Origin: AP-15 sp963712825
Lineage (GTDB): Bacteria; Pseudomonadota; Alphaproteobacteria; ATCC43930; CGMCC-115725
Direction of reading: 5' to 3'
Length of the DNA: 64,000 nt
Assembly (NCBI GenBank): GCA_963712825.1
Contig: CAVQJP010000013.1
Span: 364,534 to 428,533, forward strand
The position numbers and the translations under genes are program-made. Shown here in pieces: positions 8,390 through 16,739 of this stretch. Each line of letters starts with the position of its first letter. Position 1 is the first letter of the stretch. The notes under the pieces are model-generated. The model was not told the origin of the DNA. It ran no database searches and worked only from the letters and a program-made list of their open reading frames with translations.

Positions 8390-8413
8390 ACGACGAGGCG
8401 TCTAAACGCTCGT
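8381..8413 (-). terminator. Candidate intrinsic terminator for the minus-strand polysaccharide genes
   Basis: On the minus strand ACGAGCG, a 6-nt loop and CGCCTCGT form a stem with one bulge, directly followed by TTTATTTTTT (8390-8381). It lies 146 nt past the stop at 8559 and overlaps the end of the small gene on the other strand. Confidence 0.4.
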
Positions 8414-8558
8414 TCGGATCGCCGCGCGTATTCTTGCAGGCCGTCGATGCGTTACGACAGATCGCGCCACGGAATTCCGGCGCGAAAGACGCTTCTACGC
8501 GATATCCCAAAACGGTCTCGCATTACGGGCAGTTTCGCGATAGCTGACGACACACGCC

Positions 8559-10466
8559 CTAGGCGCGGGGCGGGAGGATCGAGGCGAGGTCGTCGGTGGT
8601 CAGCGTCGCCGGGTGGAACAGGCACAAAAAGCCGAGCCCCTGTTCGACGCAGCGACGGAAGTCCCGGCGGCGGCGGGTCTGATCGCCGCCTTCCAAAATC
8701 ACGTAGGGCGGATCGCGCGCCTCGCCCGGGAACATCGTCAGCTCGCGGGCGAAACCGAAACGGGCGACGCCGAAACGCTGCAAGTAGCCGACCGCGTTGA
8801 GATAGTCGTAAAGCGGCGCCAATGCCGGCTCCCGCGCGTGCAGCCGTGCGAAGCCAGCCGCAAGAAAATTGCCGTGGCCGGACACGGTCTGCACTTCGCC
8901 GAACGCTGCGCGGAAACTGTCGGCCAGGGACGCCATACGAGCGTCGGTTGCTGCGCGAAAATGCAGCAGCTCGTCGGCGGCGTCGCCGTCCCGGCGATAG
9001 TCCGCCAGCAGGCGGCGGGCATAGTCGTCAAAGCCGGGCTCCTCGGCCAGGCGTTCGGCGCGCTTCAGATCGCCGCCGCAGCGCTCGTCGACAAACCAGG
9101 TCGCAGCCGGCGCGCAATGCAGGCCCGGCTGCACAAAACGCGGGTCGAACTCGCGAAATTTGAGAAAAAACGGCTCGACCTGCCGTTCCGCCCGCGAGAA
9201 CCGCCAATTGAGTTGAAACGATCCGGGGATCGCCAGCTTCACATGCAAATCGGCCAACACATATGCCGGCAGCAAATCCTGGATGTGCACGTCGTAGCGC
9301 AGGTAGACGCGGCGCTCGCCGAACGCGGGCGGCCCTTGATCGAGGCCGGCGAACACATAGCCCGCACCGGTCAGCCATTCGACAAAACGGCGGAACAGCG
9401 GCTCGAGCCGCGGCCCCACCCGCCGGCGCGCCGCCGCCGCCAGCGCACCGCTGTCGAGCAGATCGCAGCGCCGCCCAAACGGCACCAGGTCTTCGAGATT
9501 GGTCAGGATCGGCGCCCTCGGCAATTCGGCGACCGGCATCGGATCGGGCATTGGCGGCGGCGGCGCCAGCCGGTCGAAACCGTCCTGCATCCAGGATTTC
9601 GGCGGAAAGATCGCGATAAAGCCGGCCCCGCTCCAGACGCGCTGATGATGGTCGCGGCGCACCTTCTCGGGGTCCCCGCCACCGAACATGATGTGCGGGC
9701 CCATTTGCTCGTCGCCGGGCAGGGAAGCGGCCTCGGGGCCAAAGCCGTAATCGCCGAGATCGAGCGCGGCGAGAAAGCGGGCGGGATGAAACAAATCGTC
9801 AAGCCATGCCAGCTCCGGTCGGCGGGCGCGTTCCTTGGCGAAAGCGGCCGACCACATCCCGGTGCGCCCGGCAACTGTCGGCCATGTCCCGAAGTCAGCG
9901 GCAAACGCCTCGGCTTCCGCCCGCAGCCGCTCGGCCGCGCCAGTGCGAATCGCGGCGACCTGCTCTTCGGTCAGCCGGTCGAGAAAAGCCGCAAAGGCGG
10001 GCAATTCAAGAAACGCGCGCTCGCTGCGCGGGTCGCCGGCAAAATGGCGGCGGCGCAGGAAATTCTCAACGGGCGCGCAACAGAGACCGAACCGCACGAA
10101 TTTCGGGTCAAGCTTTCGCAACTCCAGAAAACGTGCCGCGAGACGCGGATTGGCGGCGATCAGACCCCAGGCGAGCGCGAAGGTCCCCGGAATACCACGC
10201 CGCTGATGCTGCTCTGCCAGCCGCCGTGCCGCCGCGAGCCCGTCCGGCCCGGTGTCGTAGCGCAGATAGACGACGCTCGGCGCCAGATCGGGTCTGTCCA
10301 AGCCGAGCGCCTTGAAGGCATAGCCTTCCGCGGTCAGCCATTCGACATAGCGGGCAAACCGCGCTTCGAGCCCGAAACTCCCTCCGGCGGCCGTGCTGCC
10401 GTGCTCGCCGCCCTGCGACGAGGCCAGCCGACGCCCCGGCAAGCCCGCGAAGAGCCGCGCCTGCAC
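8559..10466 (-). CDS. Two-domain polysaccharide deacetylase-like protein; first domain degenerate
   Basis: 635 residues. Two copies of a fold of about 300 residues lie in tandem. The C-terminal copy has YLRYDVHIQD, PGSFQLNW, GLHCAP, SGHGN and FLCLFHPATL. These resemble the NodB/CE4-type (WbmS-like) deacetylase pattern, with an Asp in RYD and later His residues as metal/catalytic candidates. The N-terminal copy keeps YLRYDTG and PGTFALAW but has CCAP, GRTG and FPPK where the histidines should be, so it is probably inactive. The start is GTG 10466; a TTG at 10475 overlaps the upstream stop. It follows the one-domain homologue and is probably cotranscribed. A sugar N-deacetylase role in the polysaccharide pathway is inferred. 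Confidence 0.75.
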   Translation of the reverse strand: MQARLFAGLPGRRLASSQGGEHGSTAAGGSFGLEARFARYVEWLTAEGYAFKALGLDRPDLAPSVVYLRYDTGPDGLAAARRLAEQHQRRGIPGTFALAWGLIAANPRLAARFLELRKLDPKFVRFGLCCAPVENFLRRRHFAGDPRSERAFLELPAFAAFLDRLTEEQVAAIRTGAAERLRAEAEAFAADFGTWPTVAGRTGMWSAAFAKERARRPELAWLDDLFHPARFLAALDLGDYGFGPEAASLPGDEQMGPHIMFGGGDPEKVRRDHHQRVWSGAGFIAIFPPKSWMQDGFDRLAPPPPMPDPMPVAELPRAPILTNLEDLVPFGRRCDLLDSGALAAAARRRVGPRLEPLFRRFVEWLTGAGYVFAGLDQGPPAFGERRVYLRYDVHIQDLLPAYVLADLHVKLAIPGSFQLNWRFSRAERQVEPFFLKFREFDPRFVQPGLHCAPAATWFVDERCGGDLKRAERLAEEPGFDDYARRLLADYRRDGDAADELLHFRAATDARMASLADSFRAAFGEVQTVSGHGNFLAAGFARLHAREPALAPLYDYLNAVGYLQRFGVARFGFARELTMFPGEARDPPYVILEGGDQTRRRRDFRRCVEQGLGFLCLFHPATLTTDDLASILPPRA

Positions 10467-10471
10467 TCGTC

Positions 10472-11503
10472 TCAACCAGCCTCCGGCAACGCATCGAGAA
10501 ACGGCGACAGCTGGTCGCCGGCCCAGGTGGCGGGGTGGAAGAGCGCGACAAAACCGCCGCCGCCGGCGATGCGCTGGGCATAGCGCTCGGCCATGTCGCC
10601 GACCGGGTTCTCGAACATCATGACCGGGCCCGGACGGCGGTCGCCGTCGAACCGGGTCAGCTCGCAGTCGAAGCCGTGGCGGCGCACTCGCCCGGCGTCG
10701 AGAAACTCGACCGAATGCAGATAGGGGGCGAGCGCCGTCAGGCGCGGCTCGGCGCGCGCGGCGTCGAGGTAGTCGGCGGCGAGCGGCGTGCCGTGGCCGG
10801 AGATCGTGGCGACGGCGCCGAAATGGCGGCGGAACGAGGCTGCGGTTTCGGCAAGACAGTCCTCGGCGCGGTCGCGCGCCGCGGCCAGCACCGGCGCATC
10901 GTGGCCATTTTCTTCGTACGCGGCGAGCCATCCGGCCATCAGCCCGCGGCTGCCGCCCTCGCTGACAAACGCGTCCAGCCCCTCCGCCCGGCCGCCGAAC
11001 CGGTCGGCGATCAGCCAGCTCGTTTCGGGCGAGCAATGCAGCCCGAACTGCACGAACCGGCCGTCGAATGCCTGCAATTTCAGGAAGATGTCCGACACTT
11101 CCGCCTCGGACCGGGTGTGCTCCCAGCACAGCTGAAAGGAGCCTGGGATTTGCAGCCGCTCGTGCAGATCGGCCAGCACAAAGGCACCGAACAAATCCCG
11201 GATGTGGACATCGTAGCGCAGATAAATTCGGCGGCAGTCAAAGCGCAACGGCGGCTCTTCGCACGACCCGAACTCGTAGCCTTGCCGCATCAACCATCCG
11301 ACATACCGCCTGAACGCCGGTTCCATGTGCGGCGGCACCTGTGCGCGGGCCGCAGCCGCCAGCTCGTGCTTTCGGCTCAGCCGACCGAAAATGCGTTGGG
11401 CCAATTCGACCTTCGCCAACAACGGCGGGGCCGACCCGCGCCGGCCGATCGGCGCGCGGCGCGTCACCTCGCTCCACCACGACTTCATCCGCGATGCCGG
11501 CAT
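10472..11503 (-). CDS. Polysaccharide deacetylase-like protein, single domain
   Basis: 343 residues. It is a third copy of the domain seen twice in the next gene: IYLRYDVHIRDL, PGSFQLCW, FGLHCSPETSW, SGHGTPLAA, and FVALFHPATW near the C-terminus. The Asp and His positions look intact, so this copy is probably active. No signal peptide is visible, which fits cytoplasmic action on a lipid- or nucleotide-linked sugar. ATG 11503 is 6 nt after the glycosyltransferase stop, and its own stop is next to the start of the two-domain gene, so three genes form an operon reading leftward. Confidence 0.75.
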   Translation of the reverse strand: MPASRMKSWWSEVTRRAPIGRRGSAPPLLAKVELAQRIFGRLSRKHELAAAARAQVPPHMEPAFRRYVGWLMRQGYEFGSCEEPPLRFDCRRIYLRYDVHIRDLFGAFVLADLHERLQIPGSFQLCWEHTRSEAEVSDIFLKLQAFDGRFVQFGLHCSPETSWLIADRFGGRAEGLDAFVSEGGSRGLMAGWLAAYEENGHDAPVLAAARDRAEDCLAETAASFRRHFGAVATISGHGTPLAADYLDAARAEPRLTALAPYLHSVEFLDAGRVRRHGFDCELTRFDGDRRPGPVMMFENPVGDMAERYAQRIAGGGGFVALFHPATWAGDQLSPFLDALPEAG

Positions 11504-11509
11504 TCGGGT

Positions 11510-12913
11510 TTACCCGCTGCTCCCGAGCACCGCCTCCGGCAATTTCGCCGCGGCGCCGCGCGGCGTCTCGCCACCGCTCCGGTAGAAATCGAGCAGCGCC
11601 GGTTCTTCGCGTTCCCAGCAAAAGCGCTTGCTTGCAGCGGCTATGTTCGCGCGCAGCATGCCGTGCTCGGCGATCGTTTCGCGCAGCGCCGCGGCGAGCG
11701 CTTCGGCATCGCCCGCGGCGAATATCCGGCCGACCCGGTGCCGGCGGACAAACTCCGCCATTGCCCGGCAGTCGCTGACGACGACCGGCAGCCCGGCATG
11801 CAGGTAGTCGAACAATTTGTTCGGCAGCGCCACTTCGGCATTGCCGTAGCGCGTCAGCGGATGAACCCCGACCGTGGCGTCGCGTAAAAAGCTCGAAATC
11901 CGCTGCGGTGCGACATAGGGCAGCAGGTGCAGCCGGGCGCCGCAGCCGGTGCCGCACGCCCGGTCGAGCAACGAGAGCAGGTAGGGAGTGCGCCCCCCCG
12001 CCATCAGCGCCAGATGCGCCTCGGGCAGCCGGGCCAGCGCCGCGACCAGCGTCTCGATGCCGCGCAGCGGCGTCACGCCGCCGGCATAGACGATCAGCGG
12101 CACCCCGGCCGCGACCCCGGCCTTCTCGCGCAGGGTGGGCCTTGCCGCCGCGTCGAAATCCGAGAGACGCGGAGCGTTCAACAGCACGGTCGGCAGCCGA
12201 TCGAGGCGATAATCCTCGGCCACCGCCGCCGCGAGTGCTGGCGACACCGCAAAGGCGTGATCGGGATGCGCGGCATGCGCAGCCTCAAACGCCAGCACCA
12301 CCTGCCGCCACTCGTGGTCTTCGACGGCGTCGGCAACGCGGTCGTCGCCAAACGCATGCCCGGCGGTGTGTTCGAGAAAGTCGTGGCACCACCTCGCATC
12401 GTAGCCTTGGGCGCGCAGCCGGTCGCGAAAATCATGTCCAAGCCCGATCGCCGCAACGCCGAAGGTGTGAATTACCCGAGGACGCAACGCGCGCACATAG
12501 GTCCACATTGTCGCATTCAGGTATTGCACCATCAGCGGCCAGTTGAGCGCCGGTACCTTAACCTTGGCTGCTCCGAGAAAAGCGTGGGCATCGGGAAAAT
12601 AGAACACCGGGCAGCCCAGCGCCTCGCCGATCTGGACGTGGCGGGTGCGGCGCTGCGGCGACAGCTTGGTCAGGAACGCAACCGACCAGCCCTGGTCCAG
12701 CAAGGTCCGGGCGACCCGCAGCACGCGCCCGCGGTTGGCGACTCCGCTCGGCTGGATCAGCACCGCGTCGCACGGCGTCAGCGCCGCCGCCGGGTTTCGC
12801 CAGCGGCTCGCCCACCGTTGCCCTCGCGCCGACAGCGACGCCGGCGCTAGGGCGCGCCAAGCGGCCGCCTGACAGAGCCGCCCGGCGCTCCGGGATCGGA
12901 TCTCTCGCGGCAA
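11510..12913 (-). CDS. Glycosyltransferase family 4/1-type
   Basis: Up to 467 residues. The N-domain begins around residue 49 (CDAVLIQPSGVANRGRVLRV) and the C-domain shows the GT-B pattern: PLIVYAGGVTPLRGIETLV, then VALPNKLFDYLHAGLPVVVS with the donor-binding E/D region. It would transfer a sugar from a nucleotide donor onto the growing repeat unit at the inner membrane. The TTG at 12913 is the first start in frame, but the first 45 residues are Arg/Ala-rich and may not be translated. It is first in a leftward operon and divergent from the aminotransferase. The 286 nt between them contain no other gene that I can see. Confidence 0.85.
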   Translation of the reverse strand: MPREIRSRSAGRLCQAAAWRALAPASLSARGQRWASRWRNPAAALTPCDAVLIQPSGVANRGRVLRVARTLLDQGWSVAFLTKLSPQRRTRHVQIGEALGCPVFYFPDAHAFLGAAKVKVPALNWPLMVQYLNATMWTYVRALRPRVIHTFGVAAIGLGHDFRDRLRAQGYDARWCHDFLEHTAGHAFGDDRVADAVEDHEWRQVVLAFEAAHAAHPDHAFAVSPALAAAVAEDYRLDRLPTVLLNAPRLSDFDAAARPTLREKAGVAAGVPLIVYAGGVTPLRGIETLVAALARLPEAHLALMAGGRTPYLLSLLDRACGTGCGARLHLLPYVAPQRISSFLRDATVGVHPLTRYGNAEVALPNKLFDYLHAGLPVVVSDCRAMAEFVRRHRVGRIFAAGDAEALAAALRETIAEHGMLRANIAAASKRFCWEREEPALLDFYRSGGETPRGAAAKLPEAVLGSSG

Positions 12914-13199
12914 CGGCGCCGCCGGCGCTGTCAGCGCGGCCCGCGGCCGGGAGCGCCGCCGCGCAACCGCTCGCCGGCGGTGCGGTTCGATTCGTGCCCT
13001 GTCGCCATGAGACGTACCCCGGTCCGGTGCGCGGCGGCTCGGCCGCTCGCCCCGGCCGCAGGCTATACGCGATCCTCGGGCGGATGCATAGCGATGGACC
13101 GCCGCCGAGCGGTTAACGCATGGCCGCGGGTATTGCCGCCGGGCGGTGCGCTATGCCACTGTCGCGCCGCGCGAAACCGGCTACGAGGGAGATTCGGCG

Positions 13200-14348
13200 T
13201 TGGCAGATCGGGTGACGGCCGTCCCGCGGGTCGAATTCGTCGATCTCAAGACCCAGCGCGACCGGGTGCGCGAGCGCGTCGAGGCCGGCTGGCGGCGGGT
13301 CGTCGACCACGGCCAGTACATTATGGGGCCGGAGGTGCGCGACCTCGAGAGCCGGCTGGCGGCGTTCACCGGCGCGACCGAGGTGGTTTCGTGCTCGAGC
13401 GGGACGGTCGCGATCTGGCTGCCGCTGTTGGCATCAGGTGTGGGACCCGGCGATGCGGTGTTTCTGCCGAGCTGGACTTTTACCGCGACCGCCGAGGCGG
13501 TGTGCCTCGTCGGCGCCAGCCCGGTGTTTGTCGATGTCGACGATGTCACGATGAACCTCGACCCGCAGAGTCTGAGAGCGGCTATCGCAGCCGTCCGCGC
13601 GGCCGGGGTGCTGACCCCGAAGGTGGTGATCCCGGTCGATCTGTTCGGCATCCCGGCCGATTACGACGCGGTCAACGCCGTTGCCCGCGAGGAAGGATTG
13701 AAGGTGGTCGCCGACGCGGCGCAATCCTTTGGTGCGGTTCAGGGCAATCGGCGGGTCGGAGCGTTGACCGGCGTCACCGCGACCAGCTTTTTTCCGTCGA
13801 AGCCGCTCGGCTGCTGGGGCGACGGCGGGGCGATCTTTACCGACGACCCCGAGATCGCCGAGACGCTACGCTCGATCCGCATTCACGGCCGCGGCGCCGA
13901 CGGCAAATACGACAATGTGCGGGTCGGCACCAATGCCCGTTTCGACACGCTGCAAGCCGTGGTGCTGATCGAAAAGCTGGCGATCTTCGAAGAGGAACTG
14001 GCCGAGCGCCGGCGCGTCGCCGAGCGCTATGCCGCCCTCCTTGACGGGATCGTTGCCGTCCCGCGCGTGCCCGACGGGACCGCGTCGTCCTGGTCGCAGT
14101 ACACCATCCGCACCGAACGCCGCGACGAGCTCAAGCGCGCAATGGCCGAGCGCGGCATCCGGACCGAGATCTATTATCCCCGCCCATTGCATATGCAGCC
14201 GCCCTATCGCGACTACCCGACGGCGCCCGGCGGTCTGCCGGTCACCGAGCAGCTGAAGAACGAAGTGCTGAGCCTGCCGATGCACCCCTACCTGACCGCC
14301 GAGCAATCCGATTTTGTCTGCGGCGCGGTGCGCGCGATCCTCGGTTGA
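13200..14348 (+). CDS. DegT/DnrJ/EryC1/StrS-family sugar aminotransferase
   Basis: About 382 residues. PLP enzyme of fold type I. VEFVDLKTQ begins the family's N-terminus; CSSGTVAIWL is the PLP-phosphate contact region, DAAQSFGA carries the PLP-contacting Asp, and SFFPSKPLG holds the Schiff-base lysine. These enzymes transaminate a keto-sugar nucleotide. With the nearby dehydrogenase, acyltransferase and 2-epimerase it could act as WbpE does in a 3-amino-sugar route (inference). I favour the TTG at 13200 with GAGGGAGA just upstream; a GTG at 13146 is in frame. The next gene starts at the stop codon. Confidence 0.92.
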   Translation: MADRVTAVPRVEFVDLKTQRDRVRERVEAGWRRVVDHGQYIMGPEVRDLESRLAAFTGATEVVSCSSGTVAIWLPLLASGVGPGDAVFLPSWTFTATAEAVCLVGASPVFVDVDDVTMNLDPQSLRAAIAAVRAAGVLTPKVVIPVDLFGIPADYDAVNAVAREEGLKVVADAAQSFGAVQGNRRVGALTGVTATSFFPSKPLGCWGDGGAIFTDDPEIAETLRSIRIHGRGADGKYDNVRVGTNARFDTLQAVVLIEKLAIFEEELAERRRVAERYAALLDGIVAVPRVPDGTASSWSQYTIRTERRDELKRAMAERGIRTEIYYPRPLHMQPPYRDYPTAPGGLPVTEQLKNEVLSLPMHPYLTAEQSDFVCGAVRAILG

Positions 14349-14350
14349 AA

Positions 14351-15694
14351 ATGATGCCGGACGGGATGTCGCCGGCGCGTGGGCCGGCCCCGGGATCAAC
14401 TCTGTCCCCGAATTCGTGCCCGGTTCCATCAGCGGGTCTGTCCGTCTGCATTGTCGCCTACAAGGATTTGCGCCTCAACACCCGGGTTGCCCGGCAGGCC
14501 GCGGCCTTGACCGCCGCCGGCCACGCGGTGACCGTGGTTGGGTTTGCAGCACCCGCCTTGGCCGAAGACGGTGCGCCGGCGCCGGTCGTCGTTGCGACCG
14601 GTGTTCCGAGCCACCCCAAATCGCTGATGACATTGCTCGACATCGGCCGGCACGTGCTGCCGTTGCCGCGCGGCGCCGGGATCCGGCTTGGCGCCGCGAT
14701 GGCGGTCAGGGCGCGCCGCGGCCGCAGCGGCGGGTTCGCCCGCATGGTTGCGCGCCGGCTCGCCGGCAGCTCCTTCGACGTGGTGCAGGCGCATGACGAG
14801 CGGGCATTGGTCGCCGCCGCCGAGGTCAGCCGACGCTGCGGCGGGCGGGTCGTCTTCGACGCGGTCGAGCTCCCGTTCGACGACGAGAAACTGCCGGCTC
14901 GGCCGGCGGCCCGCGCTGTCCGGCTTGCCGAAATCGACTGTGAGACCGCGCTCGCGCGGAGCGTCGCGGGCTGGATCACCGTCAACGACTCGTTGGCGGA
15001 CGACATCGTGCTGCGTCTCGGGGTGCGCCGGCCGCTCGTGCTGCGGAATTGCCCGACAGCCGGGCGGCAGCCCCCTGACGGGCGGCTGCGGCGCGACCTC
15101 GGGCTGCCCGACCGCGTTCGGCTGCTTCTGCACCTGAACACGTTGCGCCTCGGAGAGGGAGTCGAAACCGCGATAGACGCGCTCGCCCGGCTGCCCGCCG
15201 ACATCCATCTTGCGGCACTCGGACCCGAGGGCCAGTCGGGCTTTGTCGAGCGGATGCGGCGCCGGGCCGCTGAAAACGGCGTCGCCGGCCGCTTTCATCT
15301 GCCGTCGTTGCAGCCGGTCGACAAGATTGCCGCCTACATCGCCGGCGCCGATATCGGCGTCATCGCCCGCCAGGGAACCTCGCGCAACAACCGGCTGAGC
15401 CTGCCGAACCGGCTGTTTCAGCTGATCGGCGCAGGTCTGCCGGTGGCGGCGACGCCGTTGGTCGAGATCGCGCGCATCGTGCGCGAGTGGAGGCTCGGAC
15501 AGGTGTTCGACGAAAGCGACCCCGACGCGCTGGCCGCGGCGGTCCGCGCGATGCTGCAGCCGGCAGAGTTTGACGGCTTCCGGCGCGCCGCCGATGCCGC
15601 CGCCGCGGCGCTTGTCTGGGAACAGGAAAGCCCGCCCTATGTCCGGCTGATCGAAACCCTGGCGCGGCGCCCCCGCGGGTGCCCTAAATTATGA
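14351..15694 (+). CDS. Glycosyltransferase, GT-B fold (family 4-like)
   Basis: About 447 residues. The N-domain has VCIVAYKDLRLNTRVARQAAAL, then FDVVQAHDERALVAA; the C-domain has RLLLHLNTLRLGEGVETAI, AYIAGADIGVIAR and SLPNRLFQLIGAGLPVAAT. No export signal or membrane helix is present. The ATG at 14351 is 2 nt past the preceding stop, and a TTG at 14345 overlaps it, so it is translationally coupled to the aminotransferase. The acceptor and donor sugars cannot be told. Confidence 0.85.
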   Translation: MMPDGMSPARGPAPGSTLSPNSCPVPSAGLSVCIVAYKDLRLNTRVARQAAALTAAGHAVTVVGFAAPALAEDGAPAPVVVATGVPSHPKSLMTLLDIGRHVLPLPRGAGIRLGAAMAVRARRGRSGGFARMVARRLAGSSFDVVQAHDERALVAAAEVSRRCGGRVVFDAVELPFDDEKLPARPAARAVRLAEIDCETALARSVAGWITVNDSLADDIVLRLGVRRPLVLRNCPTAGRQPPDGRLRRDLGLPDRVRLLLHLNTLRLGEGVETAIDALARLPADIHLAALGPEGQSGFVERMRRRAAENGVAGRFHLPSLQPVDKIAAYIAGADIGVIARQGTSRNNRLSLPNRLFQLIGAGLPVAATPLVEIARIVREWRLGQVFDESDPDALAAAVRAMLQPAEFDGFRRAADAAAAALVWEQESPPYVRLIETLARRPRGCPKL

Positions 15695-15828
15695 TGGTTC
15701 CCGCCCGACCCCCGCCGCACCGACGCAGGAGCTAACCCCTAAAGGACGCGCTTCGGCATAGCTTAAGGAAGCGGCGTATCATCCGGCGCTGCAGCCGAAT
15801 TATATTTTATGCACGTATATCGTCGATA

Positions 15829-16017
15829 ATGTTGAAACGACTCATGCGGGCATTCAGGCCAAGACTCGACATGCTGCCGCCAGCACAGCGGGCGCTATGG
15901 CCAGAGCTTGACGCCACGCCCGATCATTTCACGCTCTACGGCGGCACGGCGCTGGCGCTACGGTTGGGGCACCGACAGTCGATCCGGGGTCCAAATGTTT
16001 TTTGCTGCGGCGAGTGA
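15829..16017 (+). pseudogene. AbiEii/nucleotidyltransferase toxin remnant
   Basis: ATG 15829 opens a frame that encodes LPPAQRALWPEL, ATPDHFTLYGGTALALRLGHRQS. This is the start of the AbiEii-like nucleotidyltransferase family, whose members continue with a catalytic DFDF. Here the DFDF and everything after it are lost: past HRQS (about 15987) the residues are unrelated. No AbiEi antitoxin lies beside it. The bases just upstream (15790-15830) are AT-rich. It sits inside the polysaccharide locus, so it marks a past insertion. Apart from it, the 409 nt between 15694 and 16104 hold nothing I can identify. Confidence 0.7.
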
Positions 16018-16103
16018 TCGCCGGGCCGGCAGGCGCTTCAGGGCGGCGCGGCGGCGTCAGCCTGTTCGACCGGCCGTCGAGTAGGCTCGGGAAAGGACAG
16101 ACG

Positions 16104-16739
16104 TTGTTCGAACAATTCTTCCGCGCCGGGGAGGACTGCGAAATTCAGCCTGGCGCGCAGGTCGGGCTGAGATACCGGGAGCGTTGCGGCCCGGTTTGTC
16201 TCGGCGCCCATGCCCGCATCCGCTCCGGCACGGTGATCTATGGCGACGTGGCGGCCGGCGACCGGTTCGAGACCGGCCACCACGTGTTGATCCGCGCCGA
16301 CACCACCATCGGCGACCACGTCTTGGTCGGAACCAACACCGTCATCGAAGGCCAGGTCCGCATCGGCAGCTTTGTCAAGATCGAGGCGAATTGCTTTATT
16401 CCGACCCATTGCGTCTTTGGCGACCGGATTTTTCTGGGACCCGGCGTGACCATCCTCAACGACCGCTATCCGCTGCGGATGCGCGACCGTTACCGCCCCG
16501 AGGGCTGCGTCATCGAAGACGACGTGACGATTGGTGGTGCGGCTGTGCTGCTGCCGGGGGTGAAAATCGGTCGCGGCTCCTTTGTCGCGGCCGGCGCCGT
16601 CGTGACCAGGGACGTTCCGCCGGGCCAGCTCGTGGTCGGGGTGCCCGGCATGATCCGGCCGCTGCCCGAGAAACTGCGCGAACCCAACATGGCGCTGTCC
16701 TGGAGGGGCCATCTCGACCAATCGGAGTCTGGCCGGTGA
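16104..16739 (+). CDS. Hexapeptide-repeat (left-handed beta-helix) acyltransferase
   Basis: 211 residues. Repeated hexapeptides ([LIV]-G-x4) run through most of the protein: SGTVIYGDVAAGDRF, TTIGDHVLVGTNTVIEG, IEDDVTIGGAAVLLPGVKIG and FVAAGAVVTRDVP. The segment ILNDRYP with the histidine-containing IPTHCVFGD resembles sugar N-acetyltransferases of the WbpD/FdtC/WlbB group. It would acylate an amino group on a sugar nucleotide, after the aminotransferase. I choose TTG 16104 with GAAAGGA at 16091. It ends in GTGA overlapping the dehydrogenase start. Confidence 0.85.
   Translation: MFEQFFRAGEDCEIQPGAQVGLRYRERCGPVCLGAHARIRSGTVIYGDVAAGDRFETGHHVLIRADTTIGDHVLVGTNTVIEGQVRIGSFVKIEANCFIPTHCVFGDRIFLGPGVTILNDRYPLRMRDRYRPEGCVIEDDVTIGGAAVLLPGVKIGRGSFVAAGAVVTRDVPPGQLVVGVPGMIRPLPEKLREPNMALSWRGHLDQSESGR

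Noticed and set aside
8613..10583. 656-codon frame opposite the deacetylase-like gene
   Set aside because: No recognisable motifs; the opposite strand has three homologous domains with conserved residues.
10467..11129. Upstream extension of the two-domain deacetylase-like frame
   Set aside because: These 220 codons are Arg-rich and overlap the whole middle of the upstream homologue; the domain begins only after 10400.
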